Below, one piece after another: positions 47,832 through 57,979 of a stretch of 64,000 nucleotides of DNA. This DNA comes from Reticulascus tulasneorum. Lineage: Eukaryota > Ascomycota > Sordariomycetes > Glomerellales > Reticulascaceae. The position numbers were made by a program, and so were the translations under genes. The notes beneath the pieces are model-generated. The model saw only the letters and a list, made by a program, of their open reading frames with translations. It searched no databases and was not told where the DNA came from. The stretch's first letter is position 1. Each line of letters opens with the position of its first letter. The stretch covers positions 4,960,001-5,024,000 of the forward strand of contig LSAX01000002.1 of NCBI GenBank assembly GCA_001557505.1. Reading direction: 5' to 3'.

Positions 47832-48584
47832 CTACCACCCATGGTGGCTACCATGATGGCTGCTGTGGCTCTGGCTCCCATGCTTACCACCAAGCAGCGA
47901 GCCGACCATGCCGCCGATACCTCCGCTAGAATGGGATCCATGCTGCGATCCATGGTGTGAGCCGTAGTGTGAGCCTTGATAGCCTCCCTGGTGCCCTCCA
48001 TACCCATTTGATCCGTGCTGTCCGTGACTACCATGACTTGAATGGCCGTGGTTGCTCTTGAATTTGTGCTCGAGCTTGTTTGCGATCATGGCGCCGGCGA
48101 CGCTGCCCGCTACAGCGCCGAGCTTGCCGCCCATCAACTTCTTCCCTATGAAGCCGCCAGCAGCTCCGCCACCTATGGTCGATAGGAGACCACGCTCGCC
48201 ATCTTGGCTAGACCCAGCACCATGGTGCGATTTTCCGGGTTCTCGTGAATCGTACGTCGGCTGTTGGTTGTAGCCGTAATCAGAGTGGGCGGAGAGAGCG
48301 GAGCTCGGGCGGTGATGTGGGTTAGGTGATGGGTATGGATGTGTAGAGGACTGCGCAGATGTAGGTCGTTGAACTTGATGATGGGAGTACGGTGTAAGAT
48401 GTTGACTTTGTGGCGCGGGCGAGTATGTAGGCTGCGACGGGTACTGCTGAGACGAATAGGTCTGCTGGGGAGGGTATCCATGCTGTGGTTGAGACTTGTG
48501 GTATTGGGGCTGTTGAGGGTACGGAGAGTTGGATGGGGTGTTTGTGTTTCGGCCGGACTGGCCGTAGTAGTCGGCGGCGGACAT
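47832..48584 (-). CDS. glycine-zipper protein with Gln/Pro-rich N-terminus and His/Gly/Ser repeat tail
   Basis: This is an intronless 250-residue gene starting at ATG 48584 (MSAADYYGQSGRN). Residues 1-125 are rich in Pro, Gln, Tyr and Ser. Residues about 130-170 form a glycine zipper (LLSTIGGGAAGGFIGKKLMG, followed by GKLGAVAGSVAGAMIANKLE), like the 2TM glycine-zipper domain of small membrane-associated proteins. The tail to 250 repeats HGSHHGS-like units and contains a second small Gly segment (GGIGGMVGSLLGGKHGS). It has no signal peptide. The composition suggests self-assembly or membrane association, but the function is unknown. Confidence 0.8.
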   Translation of the reverse strand: MSAADYYGQSGRNTNTPSNSPYPQQPQYHKSQPQHGYPPQQTYSSQQYPSQPTYSPAPQSQHLTPYSHHQVQRPTSAQSSTHPYPSPNPHHRPSSALSAHSDYGYNQQPTYDSREPGKSHHGAGSSQDGERGLLSTIGGGAAGGFIGKKLMGGKLGAVAGSVAGAMIANKLEHKFKSNHGHSSHGSHGQHGSNGYGGHQGGYQGSHYGSHHGSQHGSHSSGGIGGMVGSLLGGKHGSQSHSSHHGSHHGW

Positions 48585-48946
48585 TTTGGGCGATGAACGC
48601 AGGTAGGAATGGGGGGGGGGGGCTACTTTCTTGAGAAGGCGAGGTCGAGTTTTAGATTTACAGAGATACGAAGCGAAGATGGTAAGTCAAGCTCCCGATG
48701 GAGGGGACTCGCGAATTGTTATAAATAATTAAGAGTTGTCGAGCACCTGCTGACGTGGACGGCACTGGGCGTTCGAAGGTTGGAGATCCCGAGAGGCGGA
48801 GTGACCAGGTCATCCGGGGGTTTCGGCTAGCCGCTAGGCCTTTTCCATCGTTGGCACAGAAGCTGTGGAAAGTTTCCGGGGCTTAGGTAAAAACCTTCTA
48901 CGAGGGAGCGAAGTGACGAATCGCCGGGGGCTTTGTCATGGCTACC

Positions 48947-49336
48947 TTATGAGGATTGGGATGGGGGGGGGCAAATGGGAGCTCGACAGTCCGCGTTTGT
49001 TGGCTTTGGGGCTGTGGATTGCGACAAGTCGATGGACTTAGCGATGGATGGTGGAGATACGGGGAGGGGCGATGCTGCGCCTCCACACCCGCATGCCGCC
49101 GTCTCCGTGCCTGGTGCGAGTGAATGAGATGACTGAATGGCTGCAATAATTTCATGAGGCTCGCTGGTGAATTGTTCTTCCTTCGCTTTCCAGGGAGGGG
49201 TGGACTTGTCGCATTGTACGTGCTTGTACAGAGAGCGACTCTCAGCCATTACTTCTGATTTTCGACAGGAATAAACATAATTCTTCTTTCCCACCTGGAC
49301 GACCCACCAGCTGTCAGGCGAATCGGCGGGCTCCAT
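48947..49336 (-). CDS. possible small protein, unrecognised
   Basis: This 129-codon open frame from an ATG has a protein-like first half (SWWVVQVGKKNYVYSCRKSE) and a low-complexity second half. It overlaps no other gene. No family is recognised, and it could be chance or leader sequence. Confidence 0.25.
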   Translation of the reverse strand: MEPADSPDSWWVVQVGKKNYVYSCRKSEVMAESRSLYKHVQCDKSTPPWKAKEEQFTSEPHEIIAAIQSSHSLAPGTETAACGCGGAASPLPVSPPSIAKSIDLSQSTAPKPTNADCRAPICPPPSQSS

Positions 49337-49660
49337 CTCCACAACAGCACACTACCTATTGGAACTAATTAGCACTTGAGTTTTGTAGTCACGTAGTGGC
49401 TGATGCCACTAATTATTTTTAGTTAGCACGCTATTACGGCCCCTCCACCACCCAACGCCCTAAATACCGTGTCAAGTGCAGTGGGTTGTTATAAAACAAC
49501 GAAGAAAATGGAAAACCAGTGCTCTTTGACGAAAAAATGGCAGATTCATTTTCGCCAATTGCAGGCAACTTTTCCTTTGGAGAATTATGAAACGAAAATC
49601 GTGCAAGTTACCAAATATTATAATCATTGCTATACTCACCAATATGCTCACTACAATAGT

Positions 49661-49739
49661 CCTATGAATAGCTACTTGAATATTTTGATATTTACGATCT
49701 ATTCATTGTAATATTCCCATGAATAGCTACTGGAATATC
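49661..49739 (+). repeat. pair of 24-bp imperfect direct repeats in AT-rich DNA
   Basis: Two copies (49661-49684 and 49716-49739) share the core ATGAATAGCTACT and flanking GAATAT, with three mismatches. A CTATTCAT between them can pair with the ATGAATAG of either copy. The segment is much more AT-rich than its surroundings. Confidence 0.75.
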
Positions 49740-50098
49740 CAGATGACAAAGCGGCACTGTTTGTACAGCCCACTTTGTGTGTGTTCCCAAGGCACATTGG
49801 CAGACATGGTATGAGCTGGGTTGGGCCCTGACGCCCAAGAACTCTGATGAGTGTGTCTTCGTAAATATTCGAAAAGGTTATATCTGGATTTGCAACCGCT
49901 CATCGCTGGAATATTACACGATACTCGTTTCACGAGCCAAGACCTGCGAAATAGGCCGGGAATGCTTCATTGTTGGAGATTTAACATTTCATAAAGTAAA
50001 GATGCCATGCGCATATATATACAAGACGGCTGCATTCGATGCTCTCCTCAATGAATATGTACGTGCGTATAAGAAAACATATATGCAAGACCTGGTAA

Positions 50099-52346
50099 TC
50101 ATGCCACGTCGATAACACCCTTGAGACGAATATCCCGGCTGGAAGCACCGACACTGACCCCGAAGGATCCGCTGGGAACGATCCAGTTTTGGGTTTTCGT
50201 ATCCCAATAGCTCAGATCCCTCCGGCGAATGTTAAAGGTTGCCGTGCCGGACGCCCCAGCTGCCAGCTTGAGCTTGTCGAACCCACGGAGTTGCTTTGGT
50301 GGAGCTGCTGGTGCTCCCGATGGCAGGGTGATGTAGAGCTGAGCAATCTCGGCTCCGGCTACGGAGCCACTGTTCGTGATGGTGCAGGTGACTGTGGCCA
50401 CCTCGCCGAAGAGATCAGCACGACCGCCGGGCACGATATTGCCTGTGGCGGGACCGGATGTGGCCGTCGATGTAATCATGACGTCGGCGTAGGTATAGTT
50501 GGTGTATGCTAGACAGGAGGTTAGACTTCTGGACGGTCTCACCAGCTTACGCCTCACTCTGCTGGGAAGACTTACACAGGCCGAACCCGAACTCATAACG
50601 GGGCTGGATGTTTGCTCGGTCGAAATGGCGGTAGTCAATGAATAAGCCCTCGCTGAAGTTGTCGTCCCCACGGACCACAGCAGTGCCGTAGTCACCGGGG
50701 GCCTTGGCGATTGTGTACGGGAGCTTGCCGTTGGGGTTGGTGCTTCCCCAGAGAATATCCACAAGCGCGTTTCCGTTCTCCTGTGCCGGAAGACCAGCCC
50801 ACACAACGGCCTGGACCCCTGGGAGGGCAAGAATGGTCTCGAGGATGATGGCGCCGGTGCTGTGCACAACGACCACCACGTTCTTGTTGGCAGCTGCTAC
50901 AGCTTGCACCAGCTGGTTCCCGTTGTGCCATGGGTCGAGATTGACCCGGTCGCCAACGTTGCCTTGCACGGTAATGTAGCCCTCGCCCGAGTTGGCCGTA
51001 ATGAACACAAACGCCACATCAGCACCGTTGGCGGCGGACGCTCCCTGCTGCGCATTGTCGGTGCTGCTAGCGGTCACCTGAGCACCATCCTGCTGGGCTC
51101 TGGCTCGGATGGCATCGAGTGGCGCGCTGACATAGGGGTAGTTCACGCTGCCTGAACCCCAACCCATACCCAGAGTGCCTTGATTGCAGCCCTTGTCGAT
51201 GCAGGAGTTGATCCCCTGGGGGTTGTTGACCGACGAAGATCCAATCACGGCAATCTTGCTCGTCTTCTTCAGTGGCAAGATGCCGGTGTTCTTGAGCAGG
51301 ACAATCCCATCTCGGGCGGTAGCTCGTACGTTATCCTTGTGAGTTCCTTGAACGTTGGCCTTGATGTTGGTCGCTGGATACCCTTTGTCTTGCCCAGTGA
51401 GGTACCAGGCTGCCAGGATTCGGCGAGTCATGTCGTCCAACCGCGCCTGGGAAACCTGGCCTCCACTCACTGCTTGCTGAAGTTTCTGACCCCAAAGTAT
51501 GTTCATCCCGTTGAAATCACTCCCAGGCATTGTCATGTCCATGCCGGCATTCGCGGACCCCGGACCGGTGTGCTGAGCGTTCCAGTCACTCATCACATAG
51601 CCCGGGAATCCGAGTTCCTTTTTCAGCAGCTTGTCCATGGCACCAGAGCTTTCGCATGCCCAGGTACCATTGATCTTGTTGTAGGAGCACATGACGGCGG
51701 CCACATTAGCCCGCACAGCATCCGCATAAGGCCAAAGGTAGAGCTCATGCATGGTGCGGTCGTCGACATTGCTGCTCATCGTCTCCCGATTCAGTTCTTG
51801 CTCGTTAAGGATGAAATGCTTTGCAGTTGCCTGAACTCCGGCGGCTTGTATCGCCTCGATACTCTCCTTCATGGCAATTCCGGTCAGGTACGGATCTGGT
51901 CCAAACCCTTCCCAATTTCTCCCTCCTTGCGCGATCTTGCCCAGTGCGCCGCCCACGGGTCCCAGCAAAACATGAACACCGCAGCCCTTGGCTTCTGCAG
52001 CGAGAAACGATGCTCGCTGTCGAATCAGTTCGATGTCCCATGTTGAGGCGGCTTGGATGCCGGGTGTGAACGCAGTAGATCCGGTTCCGAATCGAATGCC
52101 CAATGGACCATCCTGGAGACATAACTGGGGGAAGCCAATTGAGCGGGCGGGACTTGTATTGCCGACACAAGGACCCTTTTCCCAGCCGATCCCAGACACA
52201 ATGCCGACTTTCTCGCTGACTGAAAGCTTTGGCAAAGCCGCATTTGCTTTCTGGTAAGCCGCTTCCCACTCCGGAGACAGCGTAGGCCCGCTCTGTGCCC
52301 TTGCTAAGGCGGCCGCGGCCAGCACTGCGAGAGTGTGAATACGCAT
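50099..52346 (-). CDS. bgl1: secreted GH3 beta-glucosidase (Cel3A/BGL1 type)
   Basis: This enzyme hydrolyses cellobiose and short cello-oligosaccharides to glucose, relieving product inhibition of cellulases. Spliced model: complement(join(50099..50508, 50576..52346)), 726 aa, with one 67-bp intron inside the FGLSYT motif. A signal peptide (MRIHTLAVLAAAALARA) is followed by the mature QSGPTLSPEW. The family motifs are intact: DGPLGIRF, GRNWEGFGPDPYL, KHFILNEQE, nucleophile Asp254 in GYVMSDWNAQHTG, and acid/base Glu455 in GEGYITVQG. The C-terminal fibronectin-III-like domain is present (PKQLRGFDKL to SFGVSVGASSRDI). Length and sequence closely follow Trichoderma-type BGL1. A TATAAG lies about 100 nt upstream of the ATG. 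Confidence 0.96.
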
Positions 52347-54841
52347 CTTTCCTGTAGCTGATACTCGACGCAAAAGAATAAGGACTAACCAAGAACGCGC
52401 TTGCAGTAAGCACATGCGTGCAGCAGCGTGTTGCCTTCATTCTTATAAATGACGGCGGCACGAGGACCCAGTTCCACCAGTGGCCTTATGGCAGGCCAAG
52501 CCTTATCAATCGCACATCGGCCAAGCTGCCGAGAATTATTTGGTCGTTATCCCGGAAGACATCGAGATGAAGAAACCCTGGGCGGGCCTAAAGAGGGTAG
52601 TTGTGGGCCTGCTATGGAGCCCATTCGACGGCCGTGAGGACAATGATGGAGTCCAGAGGGTATCCTATGATTGAGATAGATTGACCCATCTGACCTGTTC
52701 CCCCTTGGCCCTCCTTCGGCAAGTATCCCGTCGCTCACTACAACGATGAAAGACAAGGAACGGTAGTGGAATTCGGTGGCTTGGGGTTTGCTCCGGGCCG
52801 CATTGCCCACCAATTCAATTAGGCAATGCTAATAACCCACTCATCCAATCTCACATGAGGGCGACCACGTAGCAAAGAAAAGGCGGGAGGAGCTTTAACC
52901 TCCGCAAGATGCTTCCGGGAGCTTTTTGGGTTAGAGGGGAAACCGATCGGCGGTTCCTTTGCCGGATGTATGGCCAATGGGGACTGAACTGGATCCCACG
53001 AATAATGTCCTTGCGTCTGGCTGTGCATCCCAAGCCGCCTCTATAGCACTCCACAATAACACCCTCGTCATGATATCTACGCGTGCCACTCCGAGCTTTT
53101 AAAGCCAGTCCCCATGAACGATTTCATGGTGTTATATATCATGACACACTGTCCTCTGCCGTCCCGCCCCCGCATTTGAGTAATTCGCTTGGCTTGATAC
53201 CCGCTGATCGCATGACTGAGGGCACGACTCTGATTAGATCAAGGCGCCAAGTCTCAATTTCATGGTTGAATATATTTGAACTATTACTCATGCTTCAATA
53301 CTGTGGGAGCATCAAGGTTAGCAAACAATCATCGCGAGAAGTCCGAGTCCTAGTCTGGTTGGCGCCAGTAACAGATCCGGATTTATGTTTCGTGTAGAAG
53401 TGACTGAGTATAAAACATTGATTAAAGCCCATGAGTATAGCAACGGGCTTTGGCTATAGCGGTCTCCGACCTAGGATGCGTGACAGTCATGGATAGGGCG
53501 TCCTAGTATTTTCAAGCACCACCTTCTTATAGCCTGGAGAGTAGGCTGCTGAAAGTTTCAATCCTGATTGACAAGGATGCATGAGAACATTCGTTTTCAA
53601 CGAAGGACCATTCCAAGTCCAACAAAAGCACATCCACGTCAGATACTCACCGTCGACACTTTTCGAATTTGGTGCCATGTAAATTGAAAATATTACACGT
53701 ATATCTCAGGCCAATGTTTATTTTACAGAATATAATCTTGAAATGCCTCACACAAAAAATGCATGCACTTCTGCGCGTGGTTGACTATTCCAGTCCGGAA
53801 ATTCTTACTGATCTGCTTCCACTTGTTAGCAGGCAATTACGATGCTTACAACTATTAGGCAATGCGTAGTAGGAACTCAAAGGCTAGCCAACTTTCCCTT
53901 CCTCAACCAGTGGCTCGCCATGGGGGATTCCAGGACGGTTATTGCATTTCCAACGAACATATCTGGAGGCTCATGTATTCAACTAAATTGTGAGGAAGGG
54001 TTTTCCCTCCGACTACCCAATGACTCACAAGAAGGCTCATGTATATAATGTCGTAGTTCTACCCTCGACCGTGTCAAGATAATACCATTGACATTTATGA
54101 CCCCGATGACGGACTTCATGAATGATAATAGCCTGCGGGCAACTAGTCTGCGGTGGTATTGCGCTTGTTGGCGGCTGAGCAAACCACCATTTTACAGGCT
54201 TTGGAACCCCAAGTCATGTAGTGGCTCATTCTGCGGGGTGCAAATTGTAATTAGCTAATCATGTACTGGCCTCGGCAAGATAACGAAGCGACTTTCGGCT
54301 AGAGACGGACTAGGCACAATGGAACCTTGATGAAGCAGTCCAGGACATACGCCCTGTTGGAAACATGCAGGAGCCATAGCAGTCGATGTGGGGTGAATGG
54401 TGACAATGTATTGACTGTGGGACACGCGCAGCCGATAACGTGCTTCCTGGTTTTATGTATGGAATGCATCTCGCCGTTCCTCGGATCTTCGATTTGGTAA
54501 GACCAAGAAGCTAACGCAGTACCACCCGTCCCCGTGCACTCAACCCTTTGTGTAGAAGAATGTTGCTATCTTTGCCGCTATATCAGTTCTTGACAGTATG
54601 AGTCAACAGCCCCAATTCGATATATAAGTGCCGACCCTCTACCCTTCTTAAAGCGAAATACTCGACCTGAAGGTTGAGCGACCACCAAGAACGGTTCCTA
54701 TCATATCTTTACCAAGCCACTCACATTCAAATCGTGTTGATGCTCTCAGCGCCCATTCCAGTAGCTGCTCGTGCTCGTCAACCTCAAGCAAACAACGTCC
54801 AGAGTAGTTGACAGAACAAATCTAATAGCGAAGCGAAGGCA
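52347..54841. other. divergent intergenic region, GH3 / class-V PLP enzyme
   Basis: This 2.5 kb region holds both promoters. No other gene was supported; open frames are short. A TATA element for GH3 lies at 52442-52450. The stretch around 53400-54300 is moderately AT-rich and without features. Confidence 0.5.
52442..52450 (-). promoter_or_regulatory. candidate TATA box of the GH3 gene
   Basis: ATTTATAAG on the minus strand lies about 100 nt upstream of the GH3 start codon. Confidence 0.45.
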
Positions 54842-56256
54842 ATGGACGAATTGGTGACACCGTTCGGGCGGTCGCTGAGGAAGGAGTTTCTCTTTGACCC
54901 GGAGTTCCGCAACTTGAATCACGGTAGGTTGCGAATTTGAATATCCCAATGATATGAGTCATAATGATAACGAACACAACAGGTTCTTTCGGTTCCATAC
55001 CGAGAGTGATTCAAAGCAAATTGAGAGACTACCAAGACCAGGCAGAGGCTAGGCCTGACCCATTCATTCGCTATGATCTTCCCAAGATCCTTGACGTGTC
55101 TCGAGCTGCGATTGCAAAGCATCTCTCTGTGGAGACCGACACGGTCGTATTTGTTCCCAACGCCTCAGCCGGCGTCAACACTGTCCTCCGCAATTTGATT
55201 TGGGACGCAGACGGTAAAGACGAGATTCTCTATTTCTCGACCATTTACAGTGGTTGCGGCAAGACAATCGATTATCTTGTCGAAACAGGGCGAGGTTTAA
55301 TTGCATCCAGATGCATTGACATAAGCTATCCCATTGAGGACGATGAGATCATATCTCGATTTCGCTCTGCGGTGCAAGAATGCCAGTCCCTGGGCAAGCG
55401 AGCCCAAGTATGCTTATTTGACGTTGTGAGCAGTCTGCCTGGCGTTCGATTTCCTTTCGAAGAGATGACCAAGACGTGCAGGGAGCTGGATGTGCTCAGC
55501 CTTGTGGACGGTGCCCAAGGAGTCGGTTTGGTGCCCCTTGATCTATCAGCAGTGGATCCTGACTTTTTCGTGTCCAACTGTCACAAATGGCTTCATGTCC
55601 CCCGTGGCTGTGCTATCTTTTACGTCCCTTTCCGAAATCAATCCATGATCCCGTCAACGCTACCGACTAGCCATGGATATGTTTCGAAGCTGGGAGGTCG
55701 ATTCAATCCGTTGCCGCCAAGCAGCAAGACAGAATTTGTCAACAACTTTGAATTCGTTGGCACAATTGACAACAATCCTTATCTGTGCGTCAAAGATTCT
55801 CTGCTGTGGCGAGAGCGAATAGGTGGGGAGGAGAAAATCATCCAATACATTTGGACTTTGGCCAGAGAAGGGGGCAAGAAGACAGCAGAAATACTGGGGA
55901 CCTCTGTAATGAACAACAAGGCAGGCACGTTGACTAATTGTGGCATGGTCAACGTTGCACTTCCTTTGGTTATGGGTTCAGATGCTGGTGAACCAGTTGT
56001 TGGTCCAGGTGACTCGGTCATCCCAGCGAAGGATGCCTTTGGGGCTACACAGTGGATGATACAGTTGCTCATGCAGGAGTACAAGACCTTCGTTGCCTTT
56101 TATGTCCACGGCGGCCGATGGTGGGTGAGGCTCAGCGCTCAAATATACTTGGACATTGACGACTTTGAATGGGCTGGCAACGCCTTGAAAGAGGTGTGCA
56201 AGAGGGTGGAAAATCGTGAATATACTGTTGGCCAGCCATCTTCATCAAAGATATAG
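54842..56256 (+). CDS. class-V PLP-dependent aminotransferase-fold enzyme (cysteine desulfurase / Egt2-like)
   Basis: Spliced model: join(54842..54923, 54983..56256), 451 aa. The 59-bp intron splits a glycine codon in LNHGSFGSIPR, a conserved N-terminal motif of the family. PLP-site elements are visible: PNASAGVNTVLRN, the Asp of VDGAQGVG, and Schiff-base Lys229 in SNCHKWLHVPRG. Fungal relatives are annotated as isopenicillin-N-epimerase-like, L-cysteine desulfhydrases, or Egt2 (the C-S lyase of ergothioneine synthesis). The sequence alone does not decide between them. No signal peptide is seen, so the protein is probably cytosolic. No NRPS, PKS or Egt1 gene lies nearby. It converges on the aspartic protease gene. 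Confidence 0.85.
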
Positions 56257-56569
56257 GTCAGTCTTTAGGAACTTGGTTAGCTTTCCCACTTGTATGGCTC
56301 GATTGTCTCATAACGATGCTCTCAGAGATTCAACACAGTGGGTGACACAGCTATAAAGCATAAGTCATGGACGTGATAGAAGCAAGCGCGAAGTTGTTAT
56401 GAGTTTGGCCATGATGGCAATGGGCCAAGCCTATGAAAATTTTCGGTATGAATGCAACGGAAACTCTCGCGAACATTCAGAAACATGCAAAATAGTGCCA
56501 AGTTTATTCTATAGAAGGTTGCAAGATTGGCTCAGCCGAAATAGCCTCCGTATAACTAAGTAGTGTAAT
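56257..56569. other. convergent intergenic spacer
   Basis: This is the 3'-3' spacer between the PLP-enzyme and aspartic protease genes. Nothing else was seen. Confidence 0.6.
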
Positions 56570-57979
56570 TTATGCCGGGGTCGCAAACTGTGGCGCCGGG
56601 GCAACTTGCTGATTCAAGAAGTGCTCTGCCATGCCCAACGTATTGTTACCACCGTTGAAAGCGACAAACTGTGACTTAAACATGACATCTCCGTAGATCT
56701 GGAGGTTTGATGTTGTTGCCTGGACGCCACCGAAGCAGGCTATTGACCCCCAGTTAGCGTTATCATCATCGAGACTGCGGGGAGGCTTACTATTAGCATC
56801 AACTTGGGCAAAGTTGATATCGCTACCTTTGACGCGAGCCATGTAGACGCCACCAACATCAAGCATAAGATCTGGCATCTGAGTATTGCAAGGGAAAGTG
56901 AAACCGCCAACTTGAGGATCGTTAGCTGCACCAGGAACTTGAGAGTAATACCCTTGGACCAGCTGAGGGTTGGCGAGAATGATCGTCGTCCCCGTGTCAG
57001 CAATGGCTTGCGCTCCGGGTTGGCTCATCTGGACCGGACCGCCATTGACAGCAAACTTCTCGCTTGTGAATTGCCAGAATCCCTGGGTGGTGTTGACGGG
57101 GATCCACGTCATCTGTCCTGTGAATTTGGTATTGTCGACACGACCGAACTCATATGCACCCACAGCCTGCCGTCGCAAGTCCGCTGTGAAGACTGGCTCC
57201 GCAAGACTGGGCATTACGTTGTCGAAAAAAGTCTTCTGTTGCTGTGGTTGAACAGTATTCAACGTGGAAAAAGAGAGACCAAGGAGACCGTTATTGGCAG
57301 TATCCTGGACGAATTGCTGGGAGACGGCTGTGGCCATCTCGATAGCTTGTCGCGTAACAGTGACTCCACCGATGTCAACTACATCGGTTCCCACGATCCC
57401 AGCGGCGCCTGATCCGTCGCCGTACGTGATGCTAAAGGTGTTGCCTTGCAGAGGAGCAAACGTCTGACTCTTAGTAGAGTCATAGACCTGATGACCAGCG
57501 GAGGCTTGCGGGCTCAGTTGCGAGCTGAAAACCCAGAGATCAGCAGATCCGCTGTCAAAGTCGACGTTGACGGTCTGCCCCCCAATATTGATAGGCGAGA
57601 TGTATTCGACATCGTTTCGGATCGGTGTGGCTGTGACTAGTCCCACGCCAGCCCCCGCTGTGCCATTCGTGGCCGCGATGGTGACATTTGGAGGAGCTAC
57701 GATGTTCTTGGCATTCGCTTCCTGGGCGTTTTTGGCATCTTGGCGAGCCATGGCGTCTAGTAACGCTTGAGGAATCGGCATGCTGTACTTGCGGTATGCC
57801 TTCATCAGTTGCCGTGGCCCGTCATGGCCTTGAAACTGTTCATTCCGGACCCTGGGTACCTTGAAAGTTCTCTTTTCGATACGGCCACGATCTTCAATAC
57901 CAGCCCGTTCGAGAGGCATGGGGGACGCCGAAACCTCGACAGCCAGCAGGCTAACCAGAATTGTGTTGAGAAGATGCAT
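56570..57979 (-). CDS. secreted pepsin-like aspartic protease (family A1)
   Basis: This is an extracellular acid endopeptidase. Spliced model: complement(join(56570..56739, 56791..57979)), 452 aa. The 51-bp intron has a GTAAGC donor, a perfect GCTAAC branch site and an ATAG acceptor. It is a multiple of three and stop-free, so the unspliced frame also reads through. Splicing gives ANTCFGG, the usual family sequence. The start at 57979 gives a signal peptide (MHLLNTILVSLLAVEVSA). Residues about 19-120 are the propeptide with a dibasic EKR. Catalytic residues are Asp142 (FDSGSADLWV) and Asp328 (IADTGTT). The flap sequence ITYGDGSG is present. The disulfide pair around FPCNT and TCFGG is as in penicillopepsin-like enzymes. 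No GPI-anchor tail is seen. Confidence 0.93.
   Translation of the reverse strand: MHLLNTILVSLLAVEVSASPMPLERAGIEDRGRIEKRTFKVPRVRNEQFQGHDGPRQLMKAYRKYSMPIPQALLDAMARQDAKNAQEANAKNIVAPPNVTIAATNGTAGAGVGLVTATPIRNDVEYISPINIGGQTVNVDFDSGSADLWVFSSQLSPQASAGHQVYDSTKSQTFAPLQGNTFSITYGDGSGAAGIVGTDVVDIGGVTVTRQAIEMATAVSQQFVQDTANNGLLGLSFSTLNTVQPQQQKTFFDNVMPSLAEPVFTADLRRQAVGAYEFGRVDNTKFTGQMTWIPVNTTQGFWQFTSEKFAVNGGPVQMSQPGAQAIADTGTTIILANPQLVQGYYSQVPGAANDPQVGGFTFPCNTQMPDLMLDVGGVYMARVKGSDINFAQVDANSKPPRSLDDDNANWGSIACFGGVQATTSNLQIYGDVMFKSQFVAFNGGNNTLGMAEHFLNQQVAPAPQFATPA

Larger units (their letters stand above)
48585..50098. other. intergenic region with AT-rich segment
   Basis: The left part is the promoter and leader of the glycine-zipper gene, including a run of 12 G at 48611-48622 only 27 nt upstream of its ATG. 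One possible small gene lies on the minus strand at 48947-49336. From about 49370 to 50090 base composition shifts clearly to AT-rich, and two 24-bp imperfect direct repeats occur there. Confidence 0.5.

Noticed and set aside
51180..52046. 288-codon plus-strand open frame over the GH3 gene
   Set aside because: It is antisense to a conserved beta-glucosidase and has no recognisable family, so it is a shadow frame.
54842..57979. Possible secondary-metabolite cluster around the isopenicillin-N-epimerase-like gene
   Set aside because: There is no NRPS, PKS, terpene synthase, P450 or transporter in the neighbourhood. The neighbours are secreted hydrolases.
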